The notes under the pieces were generated by a model. That model saw only the letters and a list, made by a program, of their open reading frames with translations. It made no database searches and was not told where the DNA came from. This document shows, piece after piece, positions 7,652-16,719 of a stretch of DNA of 64,000 nt. The stretch comes from Mycolicibacterium sp. S2-37 (GTDB lineage Bacteria > Actinomycetota > Actinomycetes > Mycobacteriales > Mycobacteriaceae), in contig NZ_JAFEVR010000006.1 of the NCBI RefSeq assembly GCF_017352375.1, positions 124,001-188,000 on the forward strand. Reading direction: 5' to 3'. Numbering within the stretch: the first letter of the stretch is position 1; every line of letters begins with the position of its first letter. Both the position numbers and the translations under genes were made by a program.

Positions 7652-8731
7652 ATGACCGCACCCATCCGGGTCTTCCAGGTCGCGACCGGCAACGTCGGCA
7701 GCGAGATGATCAAACGCATCGGCGCCCATCCCGATCTCGAGCTGATCGGATTGCACTGCTACACACCGGAAAAGGTCGGACGCGACGCCGGGGAGATCGT
7801 CGGCCTGCCACCGATAGGCGTCGCCGCGACCGGTTCCGTCGACGAGATCATCGCCGCCAAGCCGGATGTGTTGACGTTCCACGGCGTGTTCCCGGACGAG
7901 GACCTCTACGTGCAGGTCCTCGAGGCCGGCATCGACATCGTGACCACCGCCGACTGGATCACCGGCTGGCACCGTGACCACAACCACCCGCACCACTCCG
8001 GCAAGCCGGTGAGTCAGGTGCTGGCCGCGGCGTGCGAGAAGGGCGGGTCGACGTTCTACGGGACCGGGATGAACCCCGGCGTCAACCAGATCCTCGGCGT
8101 CGTGTGTTCAGCCGATGTCGCCGAGATCGAGAACGTCACCACCATCGAATCGGTCGATGTGTCCTGCCACCACAGCAGGGACACCTGGATCGAGGTCGGC
8201 TACGGCCTGCCGGTCGATGATCCGTCGATTCCGACGAAGCTCGAGAAGTACACGCGGGTGTTCGCCGACAGCGTGTTGCTCATGGCTGATTGCTTCGACG
8301 TCGAACTCGACGAGGTGACCTTCTCCTACGAACTCGGCGCCTGCACCAAGGACGTCGACCTGGGGTGGTACCAGCTGCCCAAGGGTTCGCTGGGCGGGAA
8401 CTACATCAAGTATCAGGGCATGGTCGGCGGGGTGCCGAGGATCGAGACCCATCTGGAGTGGCAGATGACGCCGCACACCGACCCCAGCTGGGACATCAAG
8501 GGCTGCTACATCACGCAGATCACCGGCGACCCGCACATCTACAACAAGCACATGATCTTCCCGAAGCCGGGCGTCGATCTGTCGAACCCGGAGTCGTTCG
8601 CCTCGATCGGGATGACGGTCACCGGCCTACCGGCGCTCAATGCCATCAAATCGGTGGTCGCGGCGCCGCCAGGCCTGCTGACCAGCGCAGACCTGCCGCT
8701 ACGGGGGTTCGCCGGTCGGTTCAAGAAGTGA
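7652..8731 (+). CDS. NAD(P)H-dependent oxidoreductase, dihydrodipicolinate reductase-like fold
   Basis: 359 aa. The N-terminal Rossmann motif reads V-A-T-G-N-V-G (residues 9-15), and the overall layout is that of mycobacterial proteins annotated as dihydrodipicolinate reductase N-terminus or 2,4-diaminopentanoate dehydrogenase-like. These are not DapB: the lysine-pathway active site is absent. It follows the Rieske oxygenase by 7 bp and is surely in the same TetR-controlled transcript, which suggests it reduces or oxidises the oxygenase product. A paralogue with the same fold lies at 47766-48824. The exact reaction is unknown. Confidence 0.8.
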   Translation: MTAPIRVFQVATGNVGSEMIKRIGAHPDLELIGLHCYTPEKVGRDAGEIVGLPPIGVAATGSVDEIIAAKPDVLTFHGVFPDEDLYVQVLEAGIDIVTTADWITGWHRDHNHPHHSGKPVSQVLAAACEKGGSTFYGTGMNPGVNQILGVVCSADVAEIENVTTIESVDVSCHHSRDTWIEVGYGLPVDDPSIPTKLEKYTRVFADSVLLMADCFDVELDEVTFSYELGACTKDVDLGWYQLPKGSLGGNYIKYQGMVGGVPRIETHLEWQMTPHTDPSWDIKGCYITQITGDPHIYNKHMIFPKPGVDLSNPESFASIGMTVTGLPALNAIKSVVAAPPGLLTSADLPLRGFAGRFKK

Positions 8732-8815
8732 CCAGGGGATTTCGTTCACCGGATCGACATCCGCTCGCAGCGCGCGCCGGGATGCCGTCCGGGCGAACGT
8801 CGTCACAATGGAGGT

Positions 8816-8959
8816 ATGAACGCGCATATCCCGCCGCGGTCCACGGCCTGGCGTGACCCGCTGTCGGTGGGCTGGCGCGCGCATCGCCAGATTCTGATGC
8901 TGCGCTTCCGGTGGCACGAGCGGCGTTCGGCGCCCCGCCGCGACCGCAGGCGTCCGTGA
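8816..8959 (+). CDS. Possible small Arg-rich protein
   Basis: A 47-codon frame begins at an ATG preceded by GGAGGT only one base upstream, poor spacing for a ribosome site. The product is basic, with eleven arginines and an ending of R-R-D-R-R-R-P, and contains three tryptophans. It has no recognisable domain. Nothing else occupies the 560 bp between the oxidoreductase gene and korA, so a small gene is plausible. The evidence is only an open frame. Confidence 0.3.
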   Translation: MNAHIPPRSTAWRDPLSVGWRAHRQILMLRFRWHERRSAPRRDRRRP

Positions 8960-9004
8960 CTTTCCGGCCGTCGGCAGACGCGCCGGGAAGCGCTAGCAGC
9001 TAGC

Positions 9005-9016
9005 TACCGGTCGGTA
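9005..9016. promoter_or_regulatory. TetR-box-like palindrome upstream of korA
   Basis: TACCGGTCGGTA is symmetric at 10 of 12 positions and resembles the TACCG/CGGTA half-sites common in mycobacterial TetR operators. It lies about 280 bp upstream of korA in the 335-bp gap 8960-9294, which holds no convincing gene. No TetR gene is adjacent. Could be a distal operator or chance. Confidence 0.4.
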
Positions 9017-9029
9017 ACCGAATTCTTAG

Positions 9030-9044
9030 GAGAACGACGTTCTC
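9030..9044. promoter_or_regulatory. Perfect 15-bp palindrome upstream of korA
   Basis: GAGAACG-A-CGTTCTC is a perfect inverted repeat, extended on both sides by TTAG / CTAA with one extra base. It has the GAAC...GTTC core seen in many dimeric regulator sites, but with a three-base spacer it does not match the four-base-spaced mycobacterial SOS box. No T-run follows, so a terminator is less likely. Regulator unknown. Confidence 0.45.
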
Positions 9045-9294
9045 TAAAAGTGACGAAGACCACATCGGCGCAGCATTCGCGTGGTGTTCACGTCCCTGAG
9101 CAGCGCATTTCATGAGCCCCCGGCTGCGGTGGCCGGGCCGGTGTGGTAGGGCCACGCCTAAGAGAAGTGCAATAATCGGTACTGAGAGTGACATCAAATT
9201 TATTCGAAGAACCTGCGCGGTGAAGACCACCCGACGGCGCGTCGTAGAGACCGCGACTCGGTGGGCCCGCAGACGGACTGCGAAAGGTAGGCGG

Positions 9295-11226
9295 ATGGGT
9301 CTCGAGGGCAACGGTGCCGCACCGCGGCAGAAGCTCGAAAAGGTCGTCATCCGCTTCGCCGGTGACTCCGGTGACGGTATGCAGCTCACCGGTGACCGGT
9401 TCACCTCTGAGGCGGCTCTGTTCGGCAACGATCTGGCCACTCAGCCGAATTATCCGGCCGAGATCCGGGCCCCTCAGGGCACGCTGCCCGGCGTCTCGTC
9501 GTTCCAGATCCAGATCGCGGATTACGACATCCTGACCGCGGGCGACCGTCCGGACGTGCTCGTCGCGATGAATCCGGCCGCGCTCAAGGCCAATGTCAAG
9601 GACTTGCCGCGCGGCGGTCTCGTCATCGCCAATTCCGACGAGTTCACCAAGCGCAACCTGGCCAAGGTCGGCTACGAGGCCAACCCGCTGGAGACCGACG
9701 AGCTCTCCGACTACGTCGTGCAGGCCGTGCCCATGACCACGCTGACCCTCGGCGCTGTCGAGGCGATCGGTGCAAGCAAGAAGGACGGCCAGCGGGCCAA
9801 GAACATGTTCGCCCTGGGCCTGCTGTCGTGGATGTACGGCCGCGAACTGCATCAGAGCGAGGCGTTCATCCGGGAGAAGTTCGGGCGCAAGCCGGACGTT
9901 GCCGAGGCCAACGTGCTGGCGCTCAAGGCCGGCTGGAACTTCGGTGAGACCACCGAGGCGTTCGCCACCACTTACGAGGTCTCCCCGGCCAAGCTGAAGT
10001 CGGGTGAGTACCGGCAGGTCTCGGGTAACACCGCGCTGGCCTACGGGCTGGTCGCGGCCGGCGTCCTGGCCGACACGCAGCTGGTCCTGGGCACCTACCC
10101 GATCACCCCGGCCTCGGACATCCTCCACGAGCTGTCCAAGCACAAGAACTTCAATGTCCTGACCTTCCAGGCCGAGGACGAGATCGCCGGCATCGGCGCA
10201 GCCATCGGAGCCTCCTACGGGGGCGCGTTGGGCGTCACCAGCACCTCCGGTCCCGGCGTCGCGCTCAAGTCCGAGGCCATCGGCCTGGCGGTGATCACCG
10301 AACTGCCGCTCGTCGTCATCGACGTCCAGCGCGGCGGTCCGTCCACCGGCCTGCCGACCAAGACCGAACAGGCCGACCTGCTGCAGGCGCTGTTCGGCCG
10401 TAACGGCGAGTCGCCGGTCGTGGTGCTGGCGCCGCGGTCGCCCTCGGACTGCTTCGACATCGCGGTCGACGCGGCGCGCATCGCGCTGACCTACCGCACC
10501 CCGGTGATGATCCTGTCCGACGGCGCGATCGCGAACGGTTCAGAACCGTGGCGCATCCCCAATGTGGCGAGTTACCCGGCCATCGATCACACGTTCACCC
10601 AGCCCGGCGAGGATTTCGCGCCGTATGCGCGCGACCCCGAGACGCTGGCACGTCAGTTCGCGGTGCCGGGCACCCCGGGGCTGGAACACCGCATCGGCGG
10701 GCTGGAGAAGGCCAACGGTTCGGGCAACATCAGTTACGAGCCCAAGAACCACGACCTGATGGTCCGGCTGCGGCAGGCCAAGGTCGACGGCGTGACCGTG
10801 CCCGACCTCGAGGTCGACGATCCGTCCGGCGAGGCCGAACTGCTACTGGTGGGCTGGGGGAGCTCCTACGGTCCGATCGGCGAGGCGTGCCGACGTGCTC
10901 GCCGCAAGGGCATCAAGGTCGCTCACGCCCACCTGCGGCACCTCAACCCCTTCCCGGCGAACCTCGGCGAGGTGCTGGCGCGGTACCCGAAGGTGGTGGC
11001 ACCGGAGATGAACATGGGTCAGCTTGCGCTGCTGCTGAGGGCGCGCTTCCTCGTGGACGTGCAGTCGGTGACCAAGGTCGAGGGCATGGCGTTCCTGGCC
11101 GACGAGGTGGAGAGCATCATCGATTCCGCCCTCGACGGCACACTGTCAGACAAGGAAATCGAGAAGGCCACGTTCGCGCGGTTGGCAGCTGCCACCGTCG
11201 GGGCCGGCATGGAGGCCAACGCATGA
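9295..11226 (+). CDS. korA: 2-oxoglutarate:ferredoxin oxidoreductase subunit alpha (gamma-alpha fusion)
   Basis: 643 aa from the ATG at 9295, which is preceded by AGGTAGGCGG; upstream in-frame codons read poorly. Residues 15-190 form the gamma domain, with F-A-G-D-S-G-D-G-M-Q at the CoA/electron end. Residues from about 235 form the alpha TPP-supporting domain, with T-Y-P-I-T-P-A-S-D and T-S-T-S-G-P-G. With KorB it makes the oxygen-tolerant ketoglutarate oxidoreductase of mycobacteria (Rv2455c-type), which converts 2-oxoglutarate to succinyl-CoA and reduces ferredoxin, an alternative to 2-oxoglutarate dehydrogenase in the TCA cycle. The stop overlaps the korB start by four bases. Confidence 0.95.
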   Translation: MGLEGNGAAPRQKLEKVVIRFAGDSGDGMQLTGDRFTSEAALFGNDLATQPNYPAEIRAPQGTLPGVSSFQIQIADYDILTAGDRPDVLVAMNPAALKANVKDLPRGGLVIANSDEFTKRNLAKVGYEANPLETDELSDYVVQAVPMTTLTLGAVEAIGASKKDGQRAKNMFALGLLSWMYGRELHQSEAFIREKFGRKPDVAEANVLALKAGWNFGETTEAFATTYEVSPAKLKSGEYRQVSGNTALAYGLVAAGVLADTQLVLGTYPITPASDILHELSKHKNFNVLTFQAEDEIAGIGAAIGASYGGALGVTSTSGPGVALKSEAIGLAVITELPLVVIDVQRGGPSTGLPTKTEQADLLQALFGRNGESPVVVLAPRSPSDCFDIAVDAARIALTYRTPVMILSDGAIANGSEPWRIPNVASYPAIDHTFTQPGEDFAPYARDPETLARQFAVPGTPGLEHRIGGLEKANGSGNISYEPKNHDLMVRLRQAKVDGVTVPDLEVDDPSGEAELLLVGWGSSYGPIGEACRRARRKGIKVAHAHLRHLNPFPANLGEVLARYPKVVAPEMNMGQLALLLRARFLVDVQSVTKVEGMAFLADEVESIIDSALDGTLSDKEIEKATFARLAAATVGAGMEANA

Positions 11227-12299
11227 CCGATCTGATCGGAACCGACCTGAGCCTGACGCCTCTGTCGAAGACGGCCGGTGTGCCCACCACCGACCAGCCG
11301 CAGAAGGGCAAGGACTTCACCAGCGACCAGGAGGTCCGCTGGTGCCCCGGGTGCGGTGACTACGTCATCCTCAACACGATCCGCAACTTCCTGCCGGAGC
11401 TGGGCCTGCGCCGCGAGAACATCGCGTTCGTCAGCGGTATCGGCTGCTCCAGCCGGTTCCCGTACTACCTGGAGACTTACGGCTTCCACTCGATCCACGG
11501 CCGGGCGCCGACCATCGCGACCGGGTTGGCGTTGGCCCGTCCGGATCTGTCGGTCTGGGTCGTCACCGGTGACGGCGACGCGCTGTCCATCGGCGGCAAC
11601 CACCTGATCCATGCGCTGCGCCGCAACGTCAACATCACGATCCTGCTGTTCAACAACCGGATCTACGGGTTGACCAAGGGGCAGTACTCGCCGACCTCCG
11701 AGGTCGGCAAGGTCACGAAGTCGACGCCGATGGGTTCGCTCGACTATCCGTTCAACCCGGTGTCACTGGCGCTGGGCTCGGAGGCGACCTTCGTGGGCCG
11801 GGCACTGGACTCCGACCGCAAGGGCCTGTCCGAGGTGCTGCGGGCAGCGGCCGCCCACCGCGGTGCCGCGCTGGTGGAGATCCTGCAGGACTGCCCGATC
11901 TTCAACGACGGGTCGTTCGACGCGCTGCGTAAAGAGGGCGCCGAAGAACGCCTGATCAACCTCACCCATGGTGAGCCCATCACGTTCGGCGCCGACGGCG
12001 AGTACTGCGTCGTCAAGTCCGGTTACGGCCTCGAGGTCGCCAAGACCGCCGATGTGTCGGCCGACGAGATCATCGTCCACGACGCTCGCATCGACGACCC
12101 GGCCTACGCGTTCGCGCTCTCGCGATTGAGTGAGCAGAACCTCGACCACATGGTCATGGGCATTTTCCGGCAGGTCAGCCGACCCACCTACGACGATGCG
12201 GCCCGCGACCAGGTACGCGCGGCGCGCGACGCCAAGGCGCACGACACGGCCGCCCTGCAATCGCTGCTTCGCGGCAAGGACACCTGGACCGTCGACTAA
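11223..12299 (+). CDS. korB: 2-oxoglutarate:ferredoxin oxidoreductase subunit beta
   Basis: 358 aa. It starts within the korA stop (ATGA). It carries the TPP-binding signature [12 protein letters not shown] followed by [11 protein letters not shown], and near the N-terminus W-C-P-G-C-G-D, which contributes cysteines for the iron-sulfur cluster. It binds thiamine diphosphate and completes the KorAB enzyme in the cytoplasm. Length and order match Rv2454c. Confidence 0.95.
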   Translation: MTDLIGTDLSLTPLSKTAGVPTTDQPQKGKDFTSDQEVRWCPGCGDYVILNTIRNFLPELGLRRENIAFVSGIGCSSRFPYYLETYGFHSIHGRAPTIATGLALARPDLSVWVVTGDGDALSIGGNHLIHALRRNVNITILLFNNRIYGLTKGQYSPTSEVGKVTKSTPMGSLDYPFNPVSLALGSEATFVGRALDSDRKGLSEVLRAAAAHRGAALVEILQDCPIFNDGSFDALRKEGAEERLINLTHGEPITFGADGEYCVVKSGYGLEVAKTADVSADEIIVHDARIDDPAYAFALSRLSEQNLDHMVMGIFRQVSRPTYDDAARDQVRAARDAKAHDTAALQSLLRGKDTWTVD

Positions 12300-12309
12300 C
12301 GTCACCCCC

Positions 12310-12876
12310 GTGACGTCCCCCGTACCGCTGGCCGCTGTCGTGCTTGCGGGTGGGGCGTCGCGGCGGATGGGTCGCGACAAGGCGACTTTGGTCGTTGACG
12401 GCTCGACTCTCGTGGATCGGGTCGTGACCACGGTGGGCTCCCGCTGCTCGCCGGTGTTCGTCATCGCCGCGCCCGGTCAGCCGCTGCCCGAGTTGTCAGC
12501 GCAGGTGCTCCGCGACGAGGTACGGGGCGTCGGACCCCTGTTGGCCACGGGTCGGGGGTTGCGTGCGGCCGCCGAGGCCGGTCACCAGTGGGCGTTCGTC
12601 TGCGCGGTTGACATGCCCTACCTGACGAGCGATCTCATCGACGAACTGGTCGCGCCCGCTGTCCGGCTGGGTGTCGACGTCGTGCTGCCCTGGGACGGCC
12701 GCGTCCACTACCTCGCAGGTGTGTACCGCACCGATCTGGCCGAGCGAGTGTCCGCCCTCGTGGCGGCCGGGGAGCGCAGCATGCGCGCTCTGGTCGACAC
12801 CGTCGACACCCAGCGGATCGTGCTGCCGCCGCAGCGCGCGCTGACCAACGTCAACACCACGGCCGACCTCGTCTGA
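12310..12876 (+). CDS. mobA: MobA-like molybdenum cofactor guanylyltransferase
   Basis: 188 aa from a GTG at 12310, ten bases after korB. The N-terminus [15 protein letters not shown] is the nucleotidyltransferase P-loop of MobA, which transfers GMP from GTP to molybdopterin. A later D-M-P-Y-L motif supplies the metal-binding aspartate. The position directly after korAB matches Rv2453c. It may share the korAB transcript. fdhD, another molybdoenzyme maturation gene, is in the same window but far away. Confidence 0.9.
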   Translation: MTSPVPLAAVVLAGGASRRMGRDKATLVVDGSTLVDRVVTTVGSRCSPVFVIAAPGQPLPELSAQVLRDEVRGVGPLLATGRGLRAAAEAGHQWAFVCAVDMPYLTSDLIDELVAPAVRLGVDVVLPWDGRVHYLAGVYRTDLAERVSALVAAGERSMRALVDTVDTQRIVLPPQRALTNVNTTADLV

Positions 12877-12953
12877 CCGACGCGTACTTCCCAGCAAATT
12901 CGAATCGCTGACGTATTTGCACAGTTCCGCGCGAATTGCGGATAACACCGGGG

Positions 12954-12970
12954 TGAATTGCATCAATTCA
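12954..12970. promoter_or_regulatory. AT-rich 17-bp palindrome in the mobA-rpfE gap
   Basis: TGAATTG-CAT-CAATTCA is a perfect inverted repeat with a 3-bp spacer, in a locally AT-rich patch about 78 bp after mobA. The whole 1,005-bp gap 12877-13881 has no frame with convincing coding character on either strand; small open frames there have irregular composition. The palindrome could be an operator for a promoter reading toward rpfE or the relic of a lost gene's control region. Confidence 0.4.
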
Positions 12971-13574
12971 TGCGCATTATGATGTGGCCACGATGTGGAC
13001 GGTAATCCATTCCCATGGTCGAACACATCCCCGATCGCCCGGCGAGATCGCCTCGCAGACCCAATATTTCGGACACGCCGGCGCATATTCACCTCGCTGA
13101 TCGGTGCGCGCCCTTTACTGTTCCCGCCGTGTTAATCCACCGGACGGCCAGCACGATCGGCACTTTCTCGCACCGCTGTACGACGGTCGGGTGGGTGGAC
13201 GCACGTGCCTGTGCCAACGGTCGTCAAAAGCGCTGGTCACGGGGTTGTTGTGACTGATCGATCCCGCCGCGCCGGGGGCGCCGACGTTCGGAAGGTAAGC
13301 AAAAAACACTGAGCGACAACGGATTACAGCCTTAGAGGCAGCGTCGGCGACGCCGCTGCGGGGTAGCGAACCGTCGGCGATGAGTAGAGCCCCGGACACC
13401 GTGTTGACGCCCGTCCCGGGCGCGTTGACCTGTATGCGCCCAGCTCAAACGCGAACAGACGTGGTCCACGCCACAAAAAGGCGGTGAGTTGGCTCACGTA
13501 GCCCTGCTGCTTGATCGTCGCGGCTGATCACCGCGTATTTCGTCCTGACCTGCTATTACCACGATTTCGACAGC

Positions 13575-13595
13575 GTCGTGATCTTGTCGTGATCT
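13575..13595. promoter_or_regulatory. Direct repeat typical of an OmpR-family regulator site upstream of rpfE
   Basis: GTCGTGATCT occurs twice with one base between copies, an 11-bp period. Read on the minus strand it contains TCACGAC-N4-TCACGAC, the geometry of the mycobacterial PhoP site (TCACAGC-N4-TCACAGC), with two changed bases per half. MtrA-type regulators also bind direct repeats and are known to control rpf genes. It lies about 290 bp before the rpfE start. The regulator is inferred only from spacing. Confidence 0.45.
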
Positions 13596-13739
13596 GTCCG
13601 AAGTCAGCCGATAGCCGATATGACTTCTGCGAAGTGGGTTTGTACGGTCCGAAACGGCTCCGATACGAGAGCAAATAAATTCAATACCGAGAACCTGCGC
13701 GTGAGTAGTCCGCAGACCGGCCATGGCGCCGAGCGGAGA

Positions 13740-13849
13740 CCGGGCGACGCCCCGGCGGAGCGAGACAGCTCCCTACTGCTGCACCCGACCGAGACGGTGT
13801 GGCCCCAGTTCTCCCCGAGCACGAGGGAGCACGCCCGCAACGGCGGGCG
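13740..13849 (+). promoter_or_regulatory. Structured leader of rpfE: four consecutive hairpins
   Basis: Four short stems follow one another: CCGGG/CCCGG (13740-13755), GGAGC/GCTCC (13757-13772), CTCCC/GGGAG (13811-13829) and CGCCCGC-AACG-GCGGGCG (13832-13849). The last ends 33 bases before the TTG start. Such density just before a cell-wall hydrolase gene suggests RNA-level control (attenuator, riboswitch or processing site). I could not match it to the c-di-AMP (ydaO) riboswitch. Confidence 0.45.
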
Positions 13850-13878
13850 GCGGTGGCGCGCGCTTGGCGAAAGGATAG

Positions 13879-14208
<330 letters not shown>

Positions 14209-14225
14209 CCGTACGACGGCGCTGA

Positions 14226-14262
14226 AAGAGGCGGTGCAGGGCTGCGGCCCGCACCGCCTCTT
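14226..14262 (+). terminator. Hairpin terminator after rpfE
   Basis: A perfect 12-bp stem, AAGAGGCGGTGC / GCACCGCCTCTT, encloses a second stem GGGC-TGCG-GCCC. It begins 18 bp after the rpfE stop. No U-tract follows, as is usual for mycobacterial intrinsic terminators. It should separate rpfE from the second rpf gene. Confidence 0.75.
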
Positions 14263-14324
14263 CGCCCTCAGAGGCCTCTTACGTCAGATAAGTAACTACT
14301 AAAACTTTCGTCTCTCGGATAACA

Positions 14325-14340
14325 CGTGATGTGGGTCACC
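14325..14340. promoter_or_regulatory. CRP-like site upstream of the second rpf gene
   Basis: The sequence has GTGA-N6-TCAC, eight of the ten fixed bases of the CRP consensus TGTGA-N6-TCACA, centred 87 bp before the ATG at 14419. In M. tuberculosis the CRP protein Rv3676 regulates rpfA, so cAMP control of a muralytic enzyme has precedent. The surrounding 14263-14418 is AT-rich (for example the stretch around 14288-14305) and probably holds the promoter. Confidence 0.5.
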
Positions 14341-14355
14341 CGACACACCGAGTAG

Positions 14356-15540
<1,185 letters not shown>

Positions 15541-15544
<4 letters not shown>

Positions 15545-16695
15545 AACCGGTCCGGGGTGACGAACGCCGATCGAGCGGCGATCGACGCGAGATGACGGCT
15601 CACCGCCGCCTCGGGCAGCAGCACGGTGGCCCGGCTCGCCATTGCGCTCAGAAACGCCGGCCTGAGGTTCACCACGCGCCCGATCAGCTCCGATTCGCGA
15701 ACCAGCGCGCGGACCCGCTTGCGGCGAAATGCGGCGTAACCGGCGAAGGCGGTCGCGATGTCGGGCGCATCGGCGACGAAACGGGTGAGGACGGCCGCGT
15801 CCTCGATGCCCTGGCAGCCGCCCTGCCCGAGGTGCGGTCGCATCGGGTGAGCCGCGTCACCGACCAGCGTGACCGGTCCCCGCGACCACACCTCGGCCTG
15901 ACTGCGGTCGTAGAGATCGTTGCGCAGCACCGCCGAGGGATCCGTTGCGGCCAGCAGCGCCGGGATCGGCTCGGCCCACCCGGCGTACTTGCGCTGCAGG
16001 TAGACCAACTCGCCCTGCGGTGTCGACGCGCCCTGCGGGGCGCGCTCGGTGGCGAACCAGTAGGTGTGGTCCGGGCCAAGGGGGACATGACCCACCTCGG
16101 TTCCGGCCGCCAGCGTCTGTCCCGCGAACTCAGAAGCGAGCGGGTACTCGGCGATCCCGCGCCATGCGGTGTACCCGGCGTAACGGCGGGGGAGCGGGCC
16201 GTTGAGGTGACGAGCGACCAGCGAGCCGACGCCGTCCGCGCCCACGACCGCGGTCACCTCGCGGGCGGTGCCGTCGGAGAGACCGACCCGGACACCGGCC
16301 CCGACCGTCTGGATTCCGGTTACGGAGACACCTGTCTGCACGGTGCCGTCCACCAGGGCGTCGGAGAGGATGCGGGTCAGGTCCGCACGGCGAGTGACCA
16401 CGAGGGGCTCGCCCAGCGCGCGTTCCATCCGGTGCGCTGACGGCCGCCGCAACCACGAGCCGTCGTGCCAGCGCACCGCACCGGCGCTCACCCGGCCGCC
16501 TGACCCGCGGACCGCATCGCCGAGGCCGATGTCGTCGAGGGCCGCCAGCGCATTCGGCCAGATGCTGATGCCCGCACCCGCTGACGTGTCCGTCTTCTCC
16601 TCGATGACGCGGACTGCGTGTCCGCCGCGCTGGAGGGCGGCCGCAGTTGCCAGACCCGCGATGCCCGCACCGACGATGAGGAAGTCCTGCGTCAC
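15541..16695 (-). CDS. FAD-dependent aromatic monooxygenase (class A)
   Basis: 384 aa from the GTG at 16695 (V-T-Q-D-F-L-I-V). It has the FAD-binding G-A-G-I-A-G-L near residue 9, a middle V-G-A-D-G-V-G-S motif, and V-G-D-A-A-H-P-M-R-P near residue 285, which binds the ribityl chain. This is the salicylate/kynurenine-type flavoprotein hydroxylase fold, which uses NAD(P)H and oxygen. Substrate unknown. The divergent S9 peptidase gene starts 24 bp away, and the two -10 boxes overlap. Confidence 0.87.
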
Positions 16696-16701
16696 CCGAC
16701 G

Positions 16702-16711
16702 AACGTAGCGT
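16702..16711. promoter_or_regulatory. Overlapping divergent -10 boxes
   Basis: The ten bases AACGTAGCGT hold TACGTT on the minus strand (six bases before the monooxygenase GTG) and TAGCGT on the plus strand (eight bases before the peptidase GTG). Both spacings fit leaderless transcripts. The boxes share the TA at 16706-16707, so only one polymerase could open this site at a time. Confidence 0.55.
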
Positions 16712-16719
16712 GTGCAAGC

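Noticed and set aside
7652..8731. DapB (lysine biosynthesis) identity for the oxidoreductase
   Set aside because: Length and catalytic region differ from DapB; only the Rossmann half is similar, as for the paralogue at 47766-48824.
9030..9044. SOS (LexA) box upstream of korA
   Set aside because: The GAAC and GTTC halves are three bases apart, not four, and the flanks do not match.
13115..13399. 94-codon minus-strand open frame in the mobA-rpfE gap
   Set aside because: No ribosome site, irregular composition and no recognisable motif; likely chance in GC-rich DNA.
13740..13800. Possible c-di-AMP (ydaO) riboswitch before rpfE, suggested by GACAGCT and flanking stems
   Set aside because: The conserved GGGTGAAT-type core and the order of the stems are missing. 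A covariance search would settle it.
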